Shown in pieces: positions 24,804 to 32,817 of a stretch of DNA of 64,000 nucleotides. Positions within the stretch are counted from its first letter, which is position 1, and every line of letters begins with the position of its first letter. The position numbers and the translations under genes are program-made. The notes below the pieces were generated by a model. It ran no database searches. It had not been told where the DNA came from and saw nothing but the letters and a program-made list of their open reading frames with translations. The DNA is from Morganella morganii_D (GTDB taxonomy: Bacteria; Pseudomonadota; Gammaproteobacteria; Enterobacterales; Enterobacteriaceae): assembly GCA_044772875.1 (NCBI GenBank), contig CP173058.1, positions 1,116,001 to 1,180,000 of the forward strand, given 5' to 3'.

Positions 24804-25462
24804 CACAGACTATTCAGCAGTTAACATTTCACTCCGACCTTCTGAGGGCGATCCTGTGGCAGTACGAAGGGGCGGATAATCTGAAAGCGCTGGCCAGTTT
24901 TAAATCAGACTGGTTTGAACGGGCAACCGTCAGCTTCTGGCAAAACTGGTACCGTGATGTGTTCAATATCGATACCGCGGGTGATTTCGGGCTGTCGGTA
25001 TGGTCCCGTATTCTCGATGTCCCGCTGGGAATTGATATCCCGCCGAGCGACAAAGCCAAAATCGGTACTGGATTCGGGAAAAAGAAAGCGAATTTCCGGG
25101 CAAACTTCCGGCGTAATGCCGATTACACCCTGTCGCTGACACCGGAACAGAAACGTCTGATTATCCGGATGCGGTACTTTAACCTGACCCAAAGCCCGAC
25201 CGTCACCAATATCAATGAATTTCTTAAGCGTTTTTTCTGGAATGAGGACAGTAAAGTCTTTGTGCTGGATCCGCTCGATATGACGTACATGTACTACGTC
25301 TTCAATTTTAATCCGGATGAGCGTCTGCGCGTTCTGCTGGAAAACTTCGATCTGATGCCGCGCCCGTCCGGGGTGGGTGTCAAATACCGTATTGTGGCGA
25401 AAAAAGCCTTCGGCCACGGCGAACACCGTAAAAACTTCCTGGAAAGTAACTTCGGAGAATAA
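24800..25462 (+). CDS. DUF2612 / gpI-like baseplate wedge protein
   Basis: A 220-aa protein similar to DUF2612 tail proteins that occupy the gpI position. It has VWSRILDVPLGIDIPPSDKA in the middle and a C-terminal FDLMPRPSGVGVKYRI, the closing motif of this group. It links the J-like wedge to the tail fibre, whose gene starts six bases after its stop. Confidence 0.85.
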   Translation: MTQTIQQLTFHSDLLRAILWQYEGADNLKALASFKSDWFERATVSFWQNWYRDVFNIDTAGDFGLSVWSRILDVPLGIDIPPSDKAKIGTGFGKKKANFRANFRRNADYTLSLTPEQKRLIIRMRYFNLTQSPTVTNINEFLKRFFWNEDSKVFVLDPLDMTYMYYVFNFNPDERLRVLLENFDLMPRPSGVGVKYRIVAKKAFGHGEHRKNFLESNFGE

Positions 25463-25468
25463 TCCCCC

Positions 25469-26845
25469 ATGACAAAGATATTTAAAATCCCCTTTGCAAC
25501 ACAAGGGGATCGCACTGCTGTGCCTGATGAAGTACAGGTAGACGGTTCACTGTCTTATACTCAGGGCTATGGCTACGATTATGAACGTGACCAGGCGACG
25601 GATCCGGCAGCTAAAGATATCGAACGTGAGAAGATGAACAGCCTCTTCCATGATATTACCGGTGCGGTCGGGGAAATACAGGCGTTCGGAATGCCGGTGT
25701 GGGCGGAAGAAGGTAAACCCTATGCTATCCGCAGTATCGTGTATCACAATAAAAAAGCCTGGCAGTCAAAGATTGAAAATAATAACACCGAACCGGCCGC
25801 CGGTATTGCATGGACGGAACTGAAAGCGGATATGACCGCCGGGGATGTCGGAGCCTACACCAAAGGTGAGGCTGATCAGAAATTTCAGCCGCTGGGTAAT
25901 TATCTGCCTGCCGGTTACAGCTACTCAAAAGCTGAATCTGACACCAATTTCCAGCCGAAAGGTAATTATGCACCTGCTGGTAATTACGCCCTGAAAGGTG
26001 ACAGTTACACCAAGTCCGAAGGGGATCAGCGGTATCAGGCAAAAGGTAATTATGCGCCGGCGGGGGATTACGCCGTAAAAGGCGAAAGTTATACCAGGCA
26101 GGAATCAGACGGACGTTATCAACCGAAAGGAAGTTACCAAGCAGCCGGTTACAGTTATTCAAAAGCGGAATCTGACACCAATTTCCAGCCGAAAGGCAAC
26201 TACGCTTTTAATGGAGACAGCTATACAAAGACACAATCAGACACTAAATATTTGCCGATAGATTCCAACAGGGCGTTTGTTTCCGGTACGCATACCGTTA
26301 AAGGTAGTGCGGATTATGCATCAATATTATTATCCCGTGGTGATGGGTCTGGAGTGCTTTTTGAAACGGCGCCAGGAGGAAGGGTATATTTTGCCTTTAA
26401 AGATGGGAATTACAATACTACAGCAGTAGTCGATATCCCTACTAAACAGGGTACGCTGATAACTCAGAATGAAGGGGATCAGCGGTATCAACCGAAAGGA
26501 AGTTATCAGGCGTCGGGTTACAGTTATTCAAAAGCCGAAAGTGATGGACGTTATGAGAAAAAAGGAGCAGCGAAAGGCTGGCGATGGGTTGGTGGTTATG
26601 GAAATGCCAGCAGTTCGATATCCATGTCAGAAGATGTCAGAGGTAAGCAACTTTATTTCCAGTTGACAGGATCCGGCGGAAGTAACTGGACTACAGTATG
26701 CATGCCGCCGGTCGATAATATTGCACTCTATTTTTTCCAGGGCACTGCCGGATGGGGTGTTGTATGCACACAGGGCTCAGGAAGAACATTGAAGTCAGTA
26801 GGTGGTCAATATATAGAGTGGTCATCTGTTTATGTAGCAGACTAA
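25469..26845 (+). CDS. Tail fibre / receptor-binding protein with shaft repeats
   Basis: A 458-aa protein. Residues 1-120 are a conserved baseplate-binding head. Residues about 130-265 and 330-365 contain repeats of the pattern YSKAESDxxFQPKGNY or SYTKSEGDQRYQAKGNYAP, typical of trimeric fibre shafts. The last 90 residues, rich in Gly, Ser and Trp, are the likely receptor-binding tip. No chaperone gene follows, so the fibre may fold alone. Shaft repeats are nearly identical in DNA, which invites recombination. Confidence 0.85.
   Translation: MTKIFKIPFATQGDRTAVPDEVQVDGSLSYTQGYGYDYERDQATDPAAKDIEREKMNSLFHDITGAVGEIQAFGMPVWAEEGKPYAIRSIVYHNKKAWQSKIENNNTEPAAGIAWTELKADMTAGDVGAYTKGEADQKFQPLGNYLPAGYSYSKAESDTNFQPKGNYAPAGNYALKGDSYTKSEGDQRYQAKGNYAPAGDYAVKGESYTRQESDGRYQPKGSYQAAGYSYSKAESDTNFQPKGNYAFNGDSYTKTQSDTKYLPIDSNRAFVSGTHTVKGSADYASILLSRGDGSGVLFETAPGGRVYFAFKDGNYNTTAVVDIPTKQGTLITQNEGDQRYQPKGSYQASGYSYSKAESDGRYEKKGAAKGWRWVGGYGNASSSISMSEDVRGKQLYFQLTGSGGSNWTTVCMPPVDNIALYFFQGTAGWGVVCTQGSGRTLKSVGGQYIEWSSVYVAD
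25850..26240 (+). repeat. Imperfect tandem repeats in the tail fibre shaft
   Basis: Units encoding KAESDTNFQPKGNY and SYTKSEGDQRYQAKGNYAP alternate; two stretches, near 25914-25963 and 26148-26197, are almost identical at the DNA level. A further shaft repeat recurs near 26470-26560. Confidence 0.7.
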
Positions 26846-26880
26846 AAGAAAAGGCACGTGGTATAACTACGTGCCATAAA

Positions 26881-27681
26881 TTATTTTCGGAATAATATTA
26901 TATATTTTTTGTTTTTTGAGAATGTCATTCTGAATACTATTCTTTCATCATCCTGCAATGGCATTTCACCGAAGTTACTCATTTTTATAAACCGAGATAA
27001 GATAATTTTATTAAAAATATTAATCTTATCTTTTCTTGAGTGTGATGGCAGCCATGAACCAGAAAAATGATGAATAGAAAAGTTTACTTTATCTTCTTCA
27101 CTGATACAAAAATAATGTGACGGAAATATTACTTCTGTATTGCTTAATTTTAATGTTGAATCTTTATCATATTCAGGTTGTATATTGAACCGAGATTCCA
27201 GATATTTTGTTATTCTCTGCGTGTTAGCCGTCAGATCCAATCCCCGCTTTGTTTTAAAAGAAATTTCATCATAAATGTCAATGAGGTCGCCGATGATTCG
27301 GCTGTTCTTTTTAGCCCCCATTACTGCTGATGTAATAGGCCAGCAGTTGTTGTTATAGAATTCATGACAACTGAAGAAATCAAGATTCATAAATCTATCA
27401 AAATTATTGGTTACTTCCACATCGGTATCAAGATAAATACCACCCTCATGGTATAAGGCATATAATCGGATATAGTCAGAGACAAAAGCCCATCTTTTGT
27501 TAGCAAATGCTTCCTCTGCATATTTATTGCTTATATCTTTAAACTTCGCATTGTTCCATTCGATGATTTCATAATCAGGGAAATGTTTTTCCCATGTAGA
27601 AATGCAATCAAGCACAAGCTGAGGTTTAGGCTTGTTACCAACCCAAACATAATGAATTTTCTTTGGTATGATATTCATCAT
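26881..27681 (-). CDS. GT32-type glycosyltransferase (phage cargo)
   Basis: A 266-aa protein with the Och1/capsular-polysaccharide-type sugar-transferase fold (GT32): IPKKIHYVWVGNKPKP at the start, WAFVSDYIRLYALYHEGGIY, then the metal-binding DTD at residues 85-87. It has no membrane segment. It would add a sugar to surface polysaccharide. It is strongly AT-rich and lies on the opposite strand to the tail genes, right after the fibre, where lysogenic-conversion genes often sit. Changing the receptor to block other phages is a plausible role, not shown. Confidence 0.85.
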   Translation of the reverse strand: MMNIIPKKIHYVWVGNKPKPQLVLDCISTWEKHFPDYEIIEWNNAKFKDISNKYAEEAFANKRWAFVSDYIRLYALYHEGGIYLDTDVEVTNNFDRFMNLDFFSCHEFYNNNCWPITSAVMGAKKNSRIIGDLIDIYDEISFKTKRGLDLTANTQRITKYLESRFNIQPEYDKDSTLKLSNTEVIFPSHYFCISEEDKVNFSIHHFSGSWLPSHSRKDKINIFNKIILSRFIKMSNFGEMPLQDDERIVFRMTFSKNKKYIILFRK

Positions 27682-27866
27682 ATTATCTCTAAACTAAGTT
27701 TCTATAACATTAGAATAATACATTAAAAATAATGCAGTATACAGGGAAAATGTTCACAATATTCCATCATGCAGCGAGCTATTGCATTGATAATAAACAC
27801 ATGATTTATGATCTCATATTGTGAGCGCCGTGGTTAACTAATTGATATTTATATAATAAGCAATGA

Positions 27867-27884
27867 ATTTAAAATCCCTCGGCG
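27867..27884 (+). other. Candidate attachment-site core (tRNA-Leu(UAA) anticodon arm)
   Basis: ATTTAAAATCCCTCGGCG is identical to 18 bases of the anticodon arm and variable-arm start of enterobacterial tRNA-Leu(UAA), as I recall the E. coli sequence. The rest of the tRNA is absent on both sides. HP1-type integrases recombine at this anticodon loop. It therefore may mark the right end of the prophage. The intact tRNA gene would be expected beyond the left edge of the window. The missing tRNA 3' half after the core is unexplained. Confidence 0.5.
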
Positions 27885-27910
27885 GCAACGAAGTTGGTTG
27901 CGAAGCAAAG

Positions 27911-27936
27911 ACAAAAAAAGCCGCGTTAAGCGGCTT
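27911..27936 (-). terminator. Terminator for the DinI-like gene pair
   Basis: Stem AAGCCGC / GCGGCTT (27918-27924 and 27930-27936), loop GTTAA; on the minus strand the stem is followed by a T run. It lies 18 bp past the stop of the minus-strand gene at 27955. Confidence 0.8.
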
Positions 27937-27954
27937 CATGATCTGGGATAGCGG

Positions 27955-28236
27955 TTACATTAAATATTGTTTCACTGCTTCTGGGTAGTCGTGCTCAGTT
28001 CTTTCGAGGTAATCGCTCAACTGAGCGTGCAACCGTTCTGCAACGTCTCGCGACAGGTATGTACGCTGTGGGGTTCTGGTAGTTTCTTCGATGCTGTGCG
28101 TATCGCTGTTAATGCTGGTATCTGTGAATTCGATTTCGACCATCAGAATTTCATAAGGGCTGTTTTTCGCTACCCGAGTATCTGTGATTTGCGGGAGAAA
28201 ATCGCCGCAGTTACTTTCTTTCGGATTATTTTTCAT
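27955..28236 (-). CDS. Hypothetical protein coupled to dinI-like gene
   Basis: A 93-aa soluble protein, acidic overall, with YEILMVEIEFTD and a C-terminal helix AERLHAQLSDYLERTEHDY. No family was recognised. The start chosen, ATG at 28236, overlaps the DinI-like stop by four bases (ATGA), so the pair is translated together; a GTG at 28248 is a possible earlier start. It shares the SOS control of its partner. Confidence 0.7.
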   Translation of the reverse strand: MKNNPKESNCGDFLPQITDTRVAKNSPYEILMVEIEFTDTSINSDTHSIEETTRTPQRTYLSRDVAERLHAQLSDYLERTEHDYPEAVKQYLM

Positions 28237-28478
28237 GCTGGCACCCACGTATCATCAAGCCAGATTTCCTGGATAATTTCATTAATTTCCTCAGTTTCAT
28301 CAGCGTTTTTTGTACCGGTGATCGTCAAGGATTGTGAAGAGCTGAGCGCTACACGGACATTTAGCTGCCCATACTTGTTTCCCACTTTTTTCAGTACTTG
28401 TTCACGCAGAGCATCGCGGACTTTTTCAGCGGGTTTTTGTTTGTTCTCTTTATCAAAGAGAATTTCAATGCGTGGCAT
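28233..28478 (-). CDS. DinI-like family protein
   Basis: An 81-aa protein resembling the phage DinI-like family: MPRIEILFDKE start, a central NVRVALSSSQSLTITGTK strand pair and the closing EINEIIQEIWLDDTWV helix, as in DinI. DinI binds RecA filaments and tunes the SOS response. ATG at 28478 has GGAG ten bases upstream; a longer frame to 28526 runs across the LexA box. A perfect-format SOS box lies 25 bp upstream, so induction by DNA damage is expected. Confidence 0.82.
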   Translation of the reverse strand: MPRIEILFDKENKQKPAEKVRDALREQVLKKVGNKYGQLNVRVALSSSQSLTITGTKNADETEEINEIIQEIWLDDTWVPA

Positions 28479-28502
28479 AGTAGGTTCTCCGTTCACTATT
28501 AA

Positions 28503-28518
28503 CTGTATAAATATACAG
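28503..28518. promoter_or_regulatory. LexA (SOS) box
   Basis: CTGTATAAATATACAG fits the CTGT-N8-ACAG LexA consensus with the preferred AT-rich centre. It lies 25 bp upstream of the DinI-like start on the minus strand, where it would cover the promoter. Seen directly; repression by LexA is inferred from the motif. Confidence 0.85.
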
Positions 28519-28670
28519 TAATGCAAAAAATAGCAAACTACAACCTACTACGTGAAAAATTTAGTATTTGGGTACTTACTTGGGTATCTCGTTGATGATG
28601 GCTATATAATTTTATTTATTATTAATTGGTTATTGTTGTTGATGTGACTCCGGTAGCCGGCACCATATTA

Positions 28671-28704
28671 AACCCGTTAACTCTCAACCAGTTAGCGGGT
28701 TTTT
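28671..28704. terminator. Terminator between dinI-like unit and integrase relic
   Basis: A 12-bp stem AACCCGTTAACT / AGTTAGCGGGTT (one G-T pair), loop of 7, followed by T on the plus strand. It overlaps the stop region of the minus-strand integrase relic and may be bidirectional. Confidence 0.7.
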
Positions 28705-28868
28705 CATTTATGCTCCCCAACCACGATAAGCGTATGGTGGGACATATTTGGGACATCATCACCAAAAACAGCATCAATTTGCTGTGCGTGCTGACTCAGA
28801 TGACCCGGTGCCAGGTGAGGATACCGGCGTACCATTTCTATCGATTCCCATCCCCCCATTTCTTGTGA
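28704..28868 (-). pseudogene. C-terminal relic of a tyrosine-recombinase integrase
   Basis: About 54 codons encode SQEMGGWESIEMVRRYPHLA then PGHLSQHAQQIDAVFGDDVP. This matches the end of lambdoid-type integrases, where the LQEMGGW...VRRYAHLAP motif carries the catalytic Tyr. Everything upstream of this motif, including the catalytic Arg and His boxes, is missing: the preceding sequence is unrelated. It is the remnant of an integrase gene from an element that is otherwise gone or lies to the left. Confidence 0.8.
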
Positions 28869-29059
28869 AGCCGGTGAAAGTGGCGAAACCAAAGAAATCA
28901 GACCTTCCGAAAATCGGCGGAATTGTGGTCAGTAAGGCATACATTGAGCCGGAGTCCGGTCGGTCAGATGTTACCTGGTTTGATTCATTAGTGCGGGAAG
29001 TCAGGGGGAGAAATGAAAGAGCCCTCCGCAGAGGGCTGCAGGTGTCAGCGGACAACTAA
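28869..29059 (+). pseudogene. Unassigned coding scrap next to the integrase relic
   Basis: An open frame from GTG 28869 reads KPVKVAKPKKSDLPKIGG then IVVSKAYIEPESGRSDVTWF, which looks protein-like and joins the integrase relic at an abrupt boundary. Its last third runs through the terminator of the neighbouring stress-protein gene, so the natural end has been lost. No family was recognised. It is probably a piece of a phage gene brought here by deletion. Confidence 0.3.
29011..29036 (-). terminator. Terminator of uspF
   Basis: Stem GCCCTC / GAGGGC (29021-29026 and 29031-29036). On the minus strand it is followed by a T-rich TCTTTCATTT. It lies 8 bp past the uspF stop. Confidence 0.6.
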
Positions 29060-29473
29060 AACAGAGGTTTTTGCATAACGGACAACGGCCGCAGCAGTGG
29101 AACCGAGCAGGTAGGTGGATATACCCGGGCGACGAGAGCCAATAATAATGAGATCTGCTTTAATAACCTCAGCACGTTCAAGTATTTTATCTTTCGGGAG
29201 ACCAATTACGATATGTCTGTCTGTTCTGTCCTCAGGCAAACTGAATTGCCTGATTATCTCGTCTGATTTTTTCTTTGTGGATTCTATCAGCCGCTTTTCC
29301 AGATCCGCTACAGACAAGCCACTTTCAAAACCACCATATGGGAATGCCGGTATAACAGTAAGAAAATGGATACGGGCATCTTCAAGTTTAGCGAGGCTTT
29401 CAACATGAGGAGTAACCATATCAGTGAGTTCTTTTTCCCACACATCAATCGGAACAAGGATATTTTTATGCAT
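29045..29473 (-). CDS. uspF: Universal stress protein UspF
   Basis: A 142-aa protein of the UspF/UspG type: NILVPIDVWEKELT start, HFLTVIPAFPYG, and the nucleotide-binding end IGSRRPGISTYLLGSTAAAV followed by VRYAKTSVLVVR. These match E. coli UspF closely from memory. It binds ATP and contributes to stress survival and adhesion. Met at 29473 is chosen over 29491 because UspF begins there. It stands alone between prophage relics, with its own terminator. Confidence 0.88.
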   Translation of the reverse strand: MHKNILVPIDVWEKELTDMVTPHVESLAKLEDARIHFLTVIPAFPYGGFESGLSVADLEKRLIESTKKKSDEIIRQFSLPEDRTDRHIVIGLPKDKILERAEVIKADLIIIGSRRPGISTYLLGSTAAAVVRYAKTSVLVVR

Positions 29474-29775
29474 AGACCCTCCGATATTCATTATTTACAC
29501 AGATTAATAATAGACCAAAAGGAGAAAGTGATGAATTATTGTGAGTATATTTTATCCGCCATGTTTTATAACCGGCTGTGATATTTCGTCCGGCACTGTC
29601 AGTAATGATTAAATTACCGGCGGTGTTATCTTTGTTGATTTCACGGCCAATTTATTTTCAAAAAATCGTCATGATTTGACGCAGATCACATAAGGCGAAA
29701 TGAAAAACATACAATTATTTTCTGTCCAGGTGTTGTCGCGGGTGTTACTGTTGAAGAAATGCACAGAGGTGACTT

Positions 29776-29973
29776 ATGAATGATGAACGCGAACTGGTTT
29801 ACAGTGAAGTATGCAGAGTAACGGGCAGGGCGGCTATTATGTTGCTGGATTCACGGCAGATGATAACGAAAGGAAATATCAGGCAATTGCTGTTCTCCCA
29901 TAAAGAACAAGAAGTTGACAGATTTATGAATGAGGTTTATGAGGTTGCTATCGACCTGATGAGCGATAACTGA
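29776..29973 (+). CDS. Small protein, possibly YmgB/AriR-like
   Basis: A 65-aa acidic, all-helical protein. The order of helices and the ITKGNIRQLLFS ... VYEVAIDLMSDN pattern recall YmgB/AriR, a small dimeric regulator linked to acid resistance and biofilm, but similarity is weak. It has a ribosome site GAGGTGA shortly upstream. The 190 bp before it contain TTTGACGCAGATCACAT (29675-29691), which resembles a CRP site; this is a low-confidence reading. Confidence 0.5.
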   Translation: MNDERELVYSEVCRVTGRAAIMLLDSRQMITKGNIRQLLFSHKEQEVDRFMNEVYEVAIDLMSDN

Positions 29974-29975
29974 TA

Positions 29976-29999
29976 CAAAAAAGCCCTCGCGGGGAGGGC
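29976..29999 (-). terminator. Terminator of the DUF3024 gene
   Basis: Stem GCCCTC / GAGGGC (29983-29988 and 29994-29999) with seven A on the plus-strand left side, giving a T run on the minus strand. It lies about 90 bp past the DUF3024 gene stop. Confidence 0.65.
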
Positions 30000-30090
30000 C
30001 GGGGGGATTACTTTTCAGATAAAAAAATCAAACGAACTTCTTTAGATGATGGGTCGTAATCTGACCACCCCGGAACGTATTGTCAGTTTG

Positions 30091-30432
30091 TCAGCCAAAG
30101 AATCGATGGTCTGTATCTTCATCAATAATTTTTATTGCGTCTGAAAAGCTACCTATCATCTTCCCGTCGTAGTGTCGCCACTCGTTATCTTCAGTAGACC
30201 AGAACAATGACCATGAATTACTGGCTCTGTTGATTGTGATTTTTGCCAGCATTTCTTCCGCGCTTCCGGTCCTCCAGGCTAATTGCCTGACGTCAAAAAT
30301 GATCACGCTGTCATCTTCAATACGATACTGAAGGTCGTGCTCATCCCGGATATGTTTTGGTGGGCGGCGTTTTTCCATGAAATAGTTTATGCATTGTTTA
30401 ATTTGTGCGACTTCAGTGTCATTAAATGCCAT
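30091..30432 (-). CDS. DUF3024 domain protein
   Basis: A 113-aa protein of the DUF3024 family: MAFNDTEVAQIKQCI start, KRRPPKHIRDEHDLQYRIED in the middle, and WSLFWSTEDNEWRHYDGK near the end, all characteristic. The family is widespread but its function is unknown. The start is 9 bp after the stop of the repressor relic, so it may once have been cotranscribed with it. Confidence 0.82.
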   Translation of the reverse strand: MAFNDTEVAQIKQCINYFMEKRRPPKHIRDEHDLQYRIEDDSVIIFDVRQLAWRTGSAEEMLAKITINRASNSWSLFWSTEDNEWRHYDGKMIGSFSDAIKIIDEDTDHRFFG

Positions 30433-30441
30433 GATTTATCC

Positions 30442-31023
30442 TCAGAATGTGTCGTCAGGCCACAGTGATTTAACCACTTTCCCTGCTATCCGGCAGTTGT
30501 TATTGATAGCGATCAGCTCATAACGGGGGTTTAGTGGCTCCGGGTATTCAATCCCGCCTTGCGGTGCGGTCATTGAATGGCCTTGTACCTCCGGCCAGAA
30601 TGTACTATCACTGGCTTTTTGGGTTGTCGGAATCCATGTAACTGCGCCTTTTTCTGTACAGGTATTCCCATTTTCAGTGAAAGTTCCGGCCTGTATCTTT
30701 ATGAAAAAAGGGTATTCATACCTATCGCCGGCGGACTTTAATTTTTGTGATGCCAGGACGTTAAATATAGCCCTTGTTTCTTTTGAAAGTGACGGACTGA
30801 AATCATCAACTGAGACATCAAGAGCCACTGCCGGTTTTGCTCCATTCTCTGCATTGATGGCATTAACCCCATTGAGCAACTGAGAAACCACGCTTTGCCC
30901 CATCCCGATAGCTTCGCCGGGAGACTCCCGGGACAATCCGGGCTCTTTCCTTTTGGTATCAAAAATCGCCTTTAGCCGCATAGCGTCGGCTATCTGTTCA
31001 TCAGAGAGAAGTTTCTTTTTCAT
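30442..31023 (-). pseudogene. Phage CI-like repressor with S24 domain cut by internal deletion
   Basis: A 193-aa frame. The N-terminal part (residues 8-75) is a lambda-repressor-type helix-turn-helix (LSRESPGEAIGMGQSVVSQL). The S24 protease half begins normally with the nucleophile Ser in EVQGHSMTAPQG, then jumps directly to IEYPEPLNPRYELIAINNNC and the usual end SLWPDDTF. The roughly 50 residues that contain the catalytic Lys are missing in frame. It cannot self-cleave, so if stable it would be a non-inducible repressor. Confidence 0.75.
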
Positions 31024-31117
31024 GATGTGATTTTATTACCAATTAGAATATTCATCAATCACCGCAGATATTGGTTGTTTATCACCAGCGGTTCTGATTG
31101 ATAAGAACGGAGGAGAT

Positions 31118-31310
31118 ATGGAAAGAATCCAGTGTATAACATTCGCCTCTGAAGTCGGTCAACACAAAACAGCAGAAATGCCTGGTGTCAGACAGAGCGA
31201 TATCAGCAAGGCGATTTTAAAAAAAACGAAACATCTATGTGATTAAAAATCCGGACGGGACAGTTTCTCAGCATAATACGGCGCTGCACCCGTTTATTGA
31301 CGGCAATTGA
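31118..31310 (+). pseudogene. Frameshifted cro-like gene
   Basis: Divergent from the repressor relic. From ATG 31118 (with GGAGGA at 31109-31114) the frame reads a Cro-like helix-turn-helix (VRQSDISKAI), then hits a run of eight A (about 31217-31224), after which it ends early. Shifting one base restores NIYVIKNPDGTVSQHNTAL, the normal Cro end, to a stop at 31310. This is a classic slippage mutation. With the CI relic it forms a dead immunity region. Confidence 0.75.
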
Positions 31311-31503
31311 ATAGGAAGGCGGGAGCCTTGTTTTTTCCGCCGGTCACTGCGGATAACCGGACAGAGCCTGTACCGGTAAGTATTGTTATTTCTGATAGTA
31401 ACTGAAGTAAAAATAAGGACAAAACGGAATACCTGCGGTACGCTTTCCCGGAGAATAACAAAAATATCAACATTCAATCTGTTAAATGAAAAGAGCACAC
31501 AAC

Positions 31504-32196
31504 ATGAAAATGATCGGTTTGATTGGCGGAATGAGCTGGGAAAGCTCGCAACACTATTACCGGATTATCAATGAGCAGACGATGGAACGCCTCGGACGGC
31601 CGCACTCAGCAAAAAGCCTGATGTGGTCAATGGATTTTGGTGAAATTGAAGCATTGCAGCATACCGGTAAATGGGATGAACTGGCCGAAAAAATGACGGA
31701 TGCGGCAGAGAAACTGGAACTGGCCGGTGCGGACTTTATTGTTATTTGTACCAATACCATGCACCGTATGGCAGCGCTGATTGAACAGAAAATATCGGTT
31801 CCGCTGCTTCATATTGCGGATGCGACCGCAATAAAAATTCAGCAGGCCGGCATTAAAAAAATTGGTCTGCTGGGTACGGCATTTACCATGGACCAGGATT
31901 TTTATAAAGGCAGACTGACAGACCAGTTTGGTCTGGACGTTATTATTCCGGATACTGAGGACAGAAAAATTGTTCACGATATTATTTATCAGGAACTGGT
32001 ATCCGGTATTATTAATGAAGAATCCCGGGAGCACTATAAAACTATTATCCGAAAAATGGTGAATAAAGGGGCTGATGGTATTATTCTCGGCTGCACGGAA
32101 ATAATGCTGTTAATTTCTCAGAATGACAGTATCGTACCGGTGTTTGATACAACGGAAATTCATGCGCTCGCCGCGGTTGACTATGCCCTGAGTTAA
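31504..32196 (+). CDS. Aspartate/glutamate racemase family protein (YgeA-like)
   Basis: A 230-aa protein with MKMIGLIGGMSWESS at the N-terminus and the two catalytic cysteines in VICTNTMH and LGCTEIMLL, the hallmarks of PLP-independent Asp/Glu racemases. It most resembles YgeA, a broad-specificity amino-acid racemase. It interconverts L- and D-amino acids, which may feed wall remodelling or D-amino-acid use. Met 31504 or 31510 may start. The gene stands alone; bases 31311-31503 and 32197-32435 hold no supported gene. Confidence 0.88.
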   Translation: MKMIGLIGGMSWESSQHYYRIINEQTMERLGRPHSAKSLMWSMDFGEIEALQHTGKWDELAEKMTDAAEKLELAGADFIVICTNTMHRMAALIEQKISVPLLHIADATAIKIQQAGIKKIGLLGTAFTMDQDFYKGRLTDQFGLDVIIPDTEDRKIVHDIIYQELVSGIINEESREHYKTIIRKMVNKGADGIILGCTEIMLLISQNDSIVPVFDTTEIHALAAVDYALS

Positions 32197-32435
32197 CAGC
32201 TTCAGCACAGACAACCGGCAATAGCAGGTTATTACATATATACACCTGTATAAAGGGTTATACTTAACTTTTTTAATCATTGCATGCGTAATAAGTGAAT
32301 GTTGCTGCCGGTGAAAATATTATGCCGGATAAACAGGTGGTAATATTTTTCCCGGCCGGGAAGGTGCGGGGACAATCACAGCAGTAAGACGTTATAATCG
32401 TTGTTCAGTATATTGCAGACAAGGGTAATGCTTTT

Positions 32436-32726
32436 ATGACTGACAATGACGATATGCGGGAATATTCAGAATTCGATTTTGAGGCTATTGCGCAGTGTAA
32501 TCGAATCAGGAACATGCTGATGGCAGCACTGGAAAGACGAAATAAAGAAATGCAGCGTTTACGGAAAAAAACACAGGAAATTCAGCGGGAATTTCCCGGT
32601 GATCTGAAAAAGCTTCAGGCGCATATGCGGGAAATGAAAGACTCCAATAATGAAGTGATGGAGCTGGTCAGAGAGTATAATGTCTGGGCCGAACGAGCCG
32701 GACAGGATAAACTGGTACTGGAATGA
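32436..32726 (+). CDS. Hypothetical coiled-coil protein
   Basis: A 96-aa, highly charged, all-helical protein. Residues 27-85 have the heptad spacing of a coiled coil (MLMAALERRNKEMQRLRKK and following). There is no signal peptide or membrane segment. Codon use resembles the chromosome. It has its own upstream region of 240 bp and no obvious partner. I do not recognise the family. Confidence 0.65.
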   Translation: MTDNDDMREYSEFDFEAIAQCNRIRNMLMAALERRNKEMQRLRKKTQEIQREFPGDLKKLQAHMREMKDSNNEVMELVREYNVWAERAGQDKLVLE

Positions 32727-32817
32727 TTCCGGTAATCTGCGGATATTTTATCCGGACTCAAACTGCGGAATTTTTGCCGCATGATTTATCTCAGTAATAC
32801 GCTATACCTATGGTAAC

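Noticed and set aside
25850..26560. Regularly spaced repeats that might suggest a CRISPR array
   Set aside because: They are in-frame protein repeats of the tail fibre shaft without constant repeats or unique spacers.
27867..27884. Intact tRNA-Leu gene
   Set aside because: Only the anticodon arm matches; acceptor stem, T arm and 3' end are absent, so it is not a tRNA gene.
29531..29581. Short frame after uspF promoter region
   Set aside because: Only 16 codons with no supporting signal.
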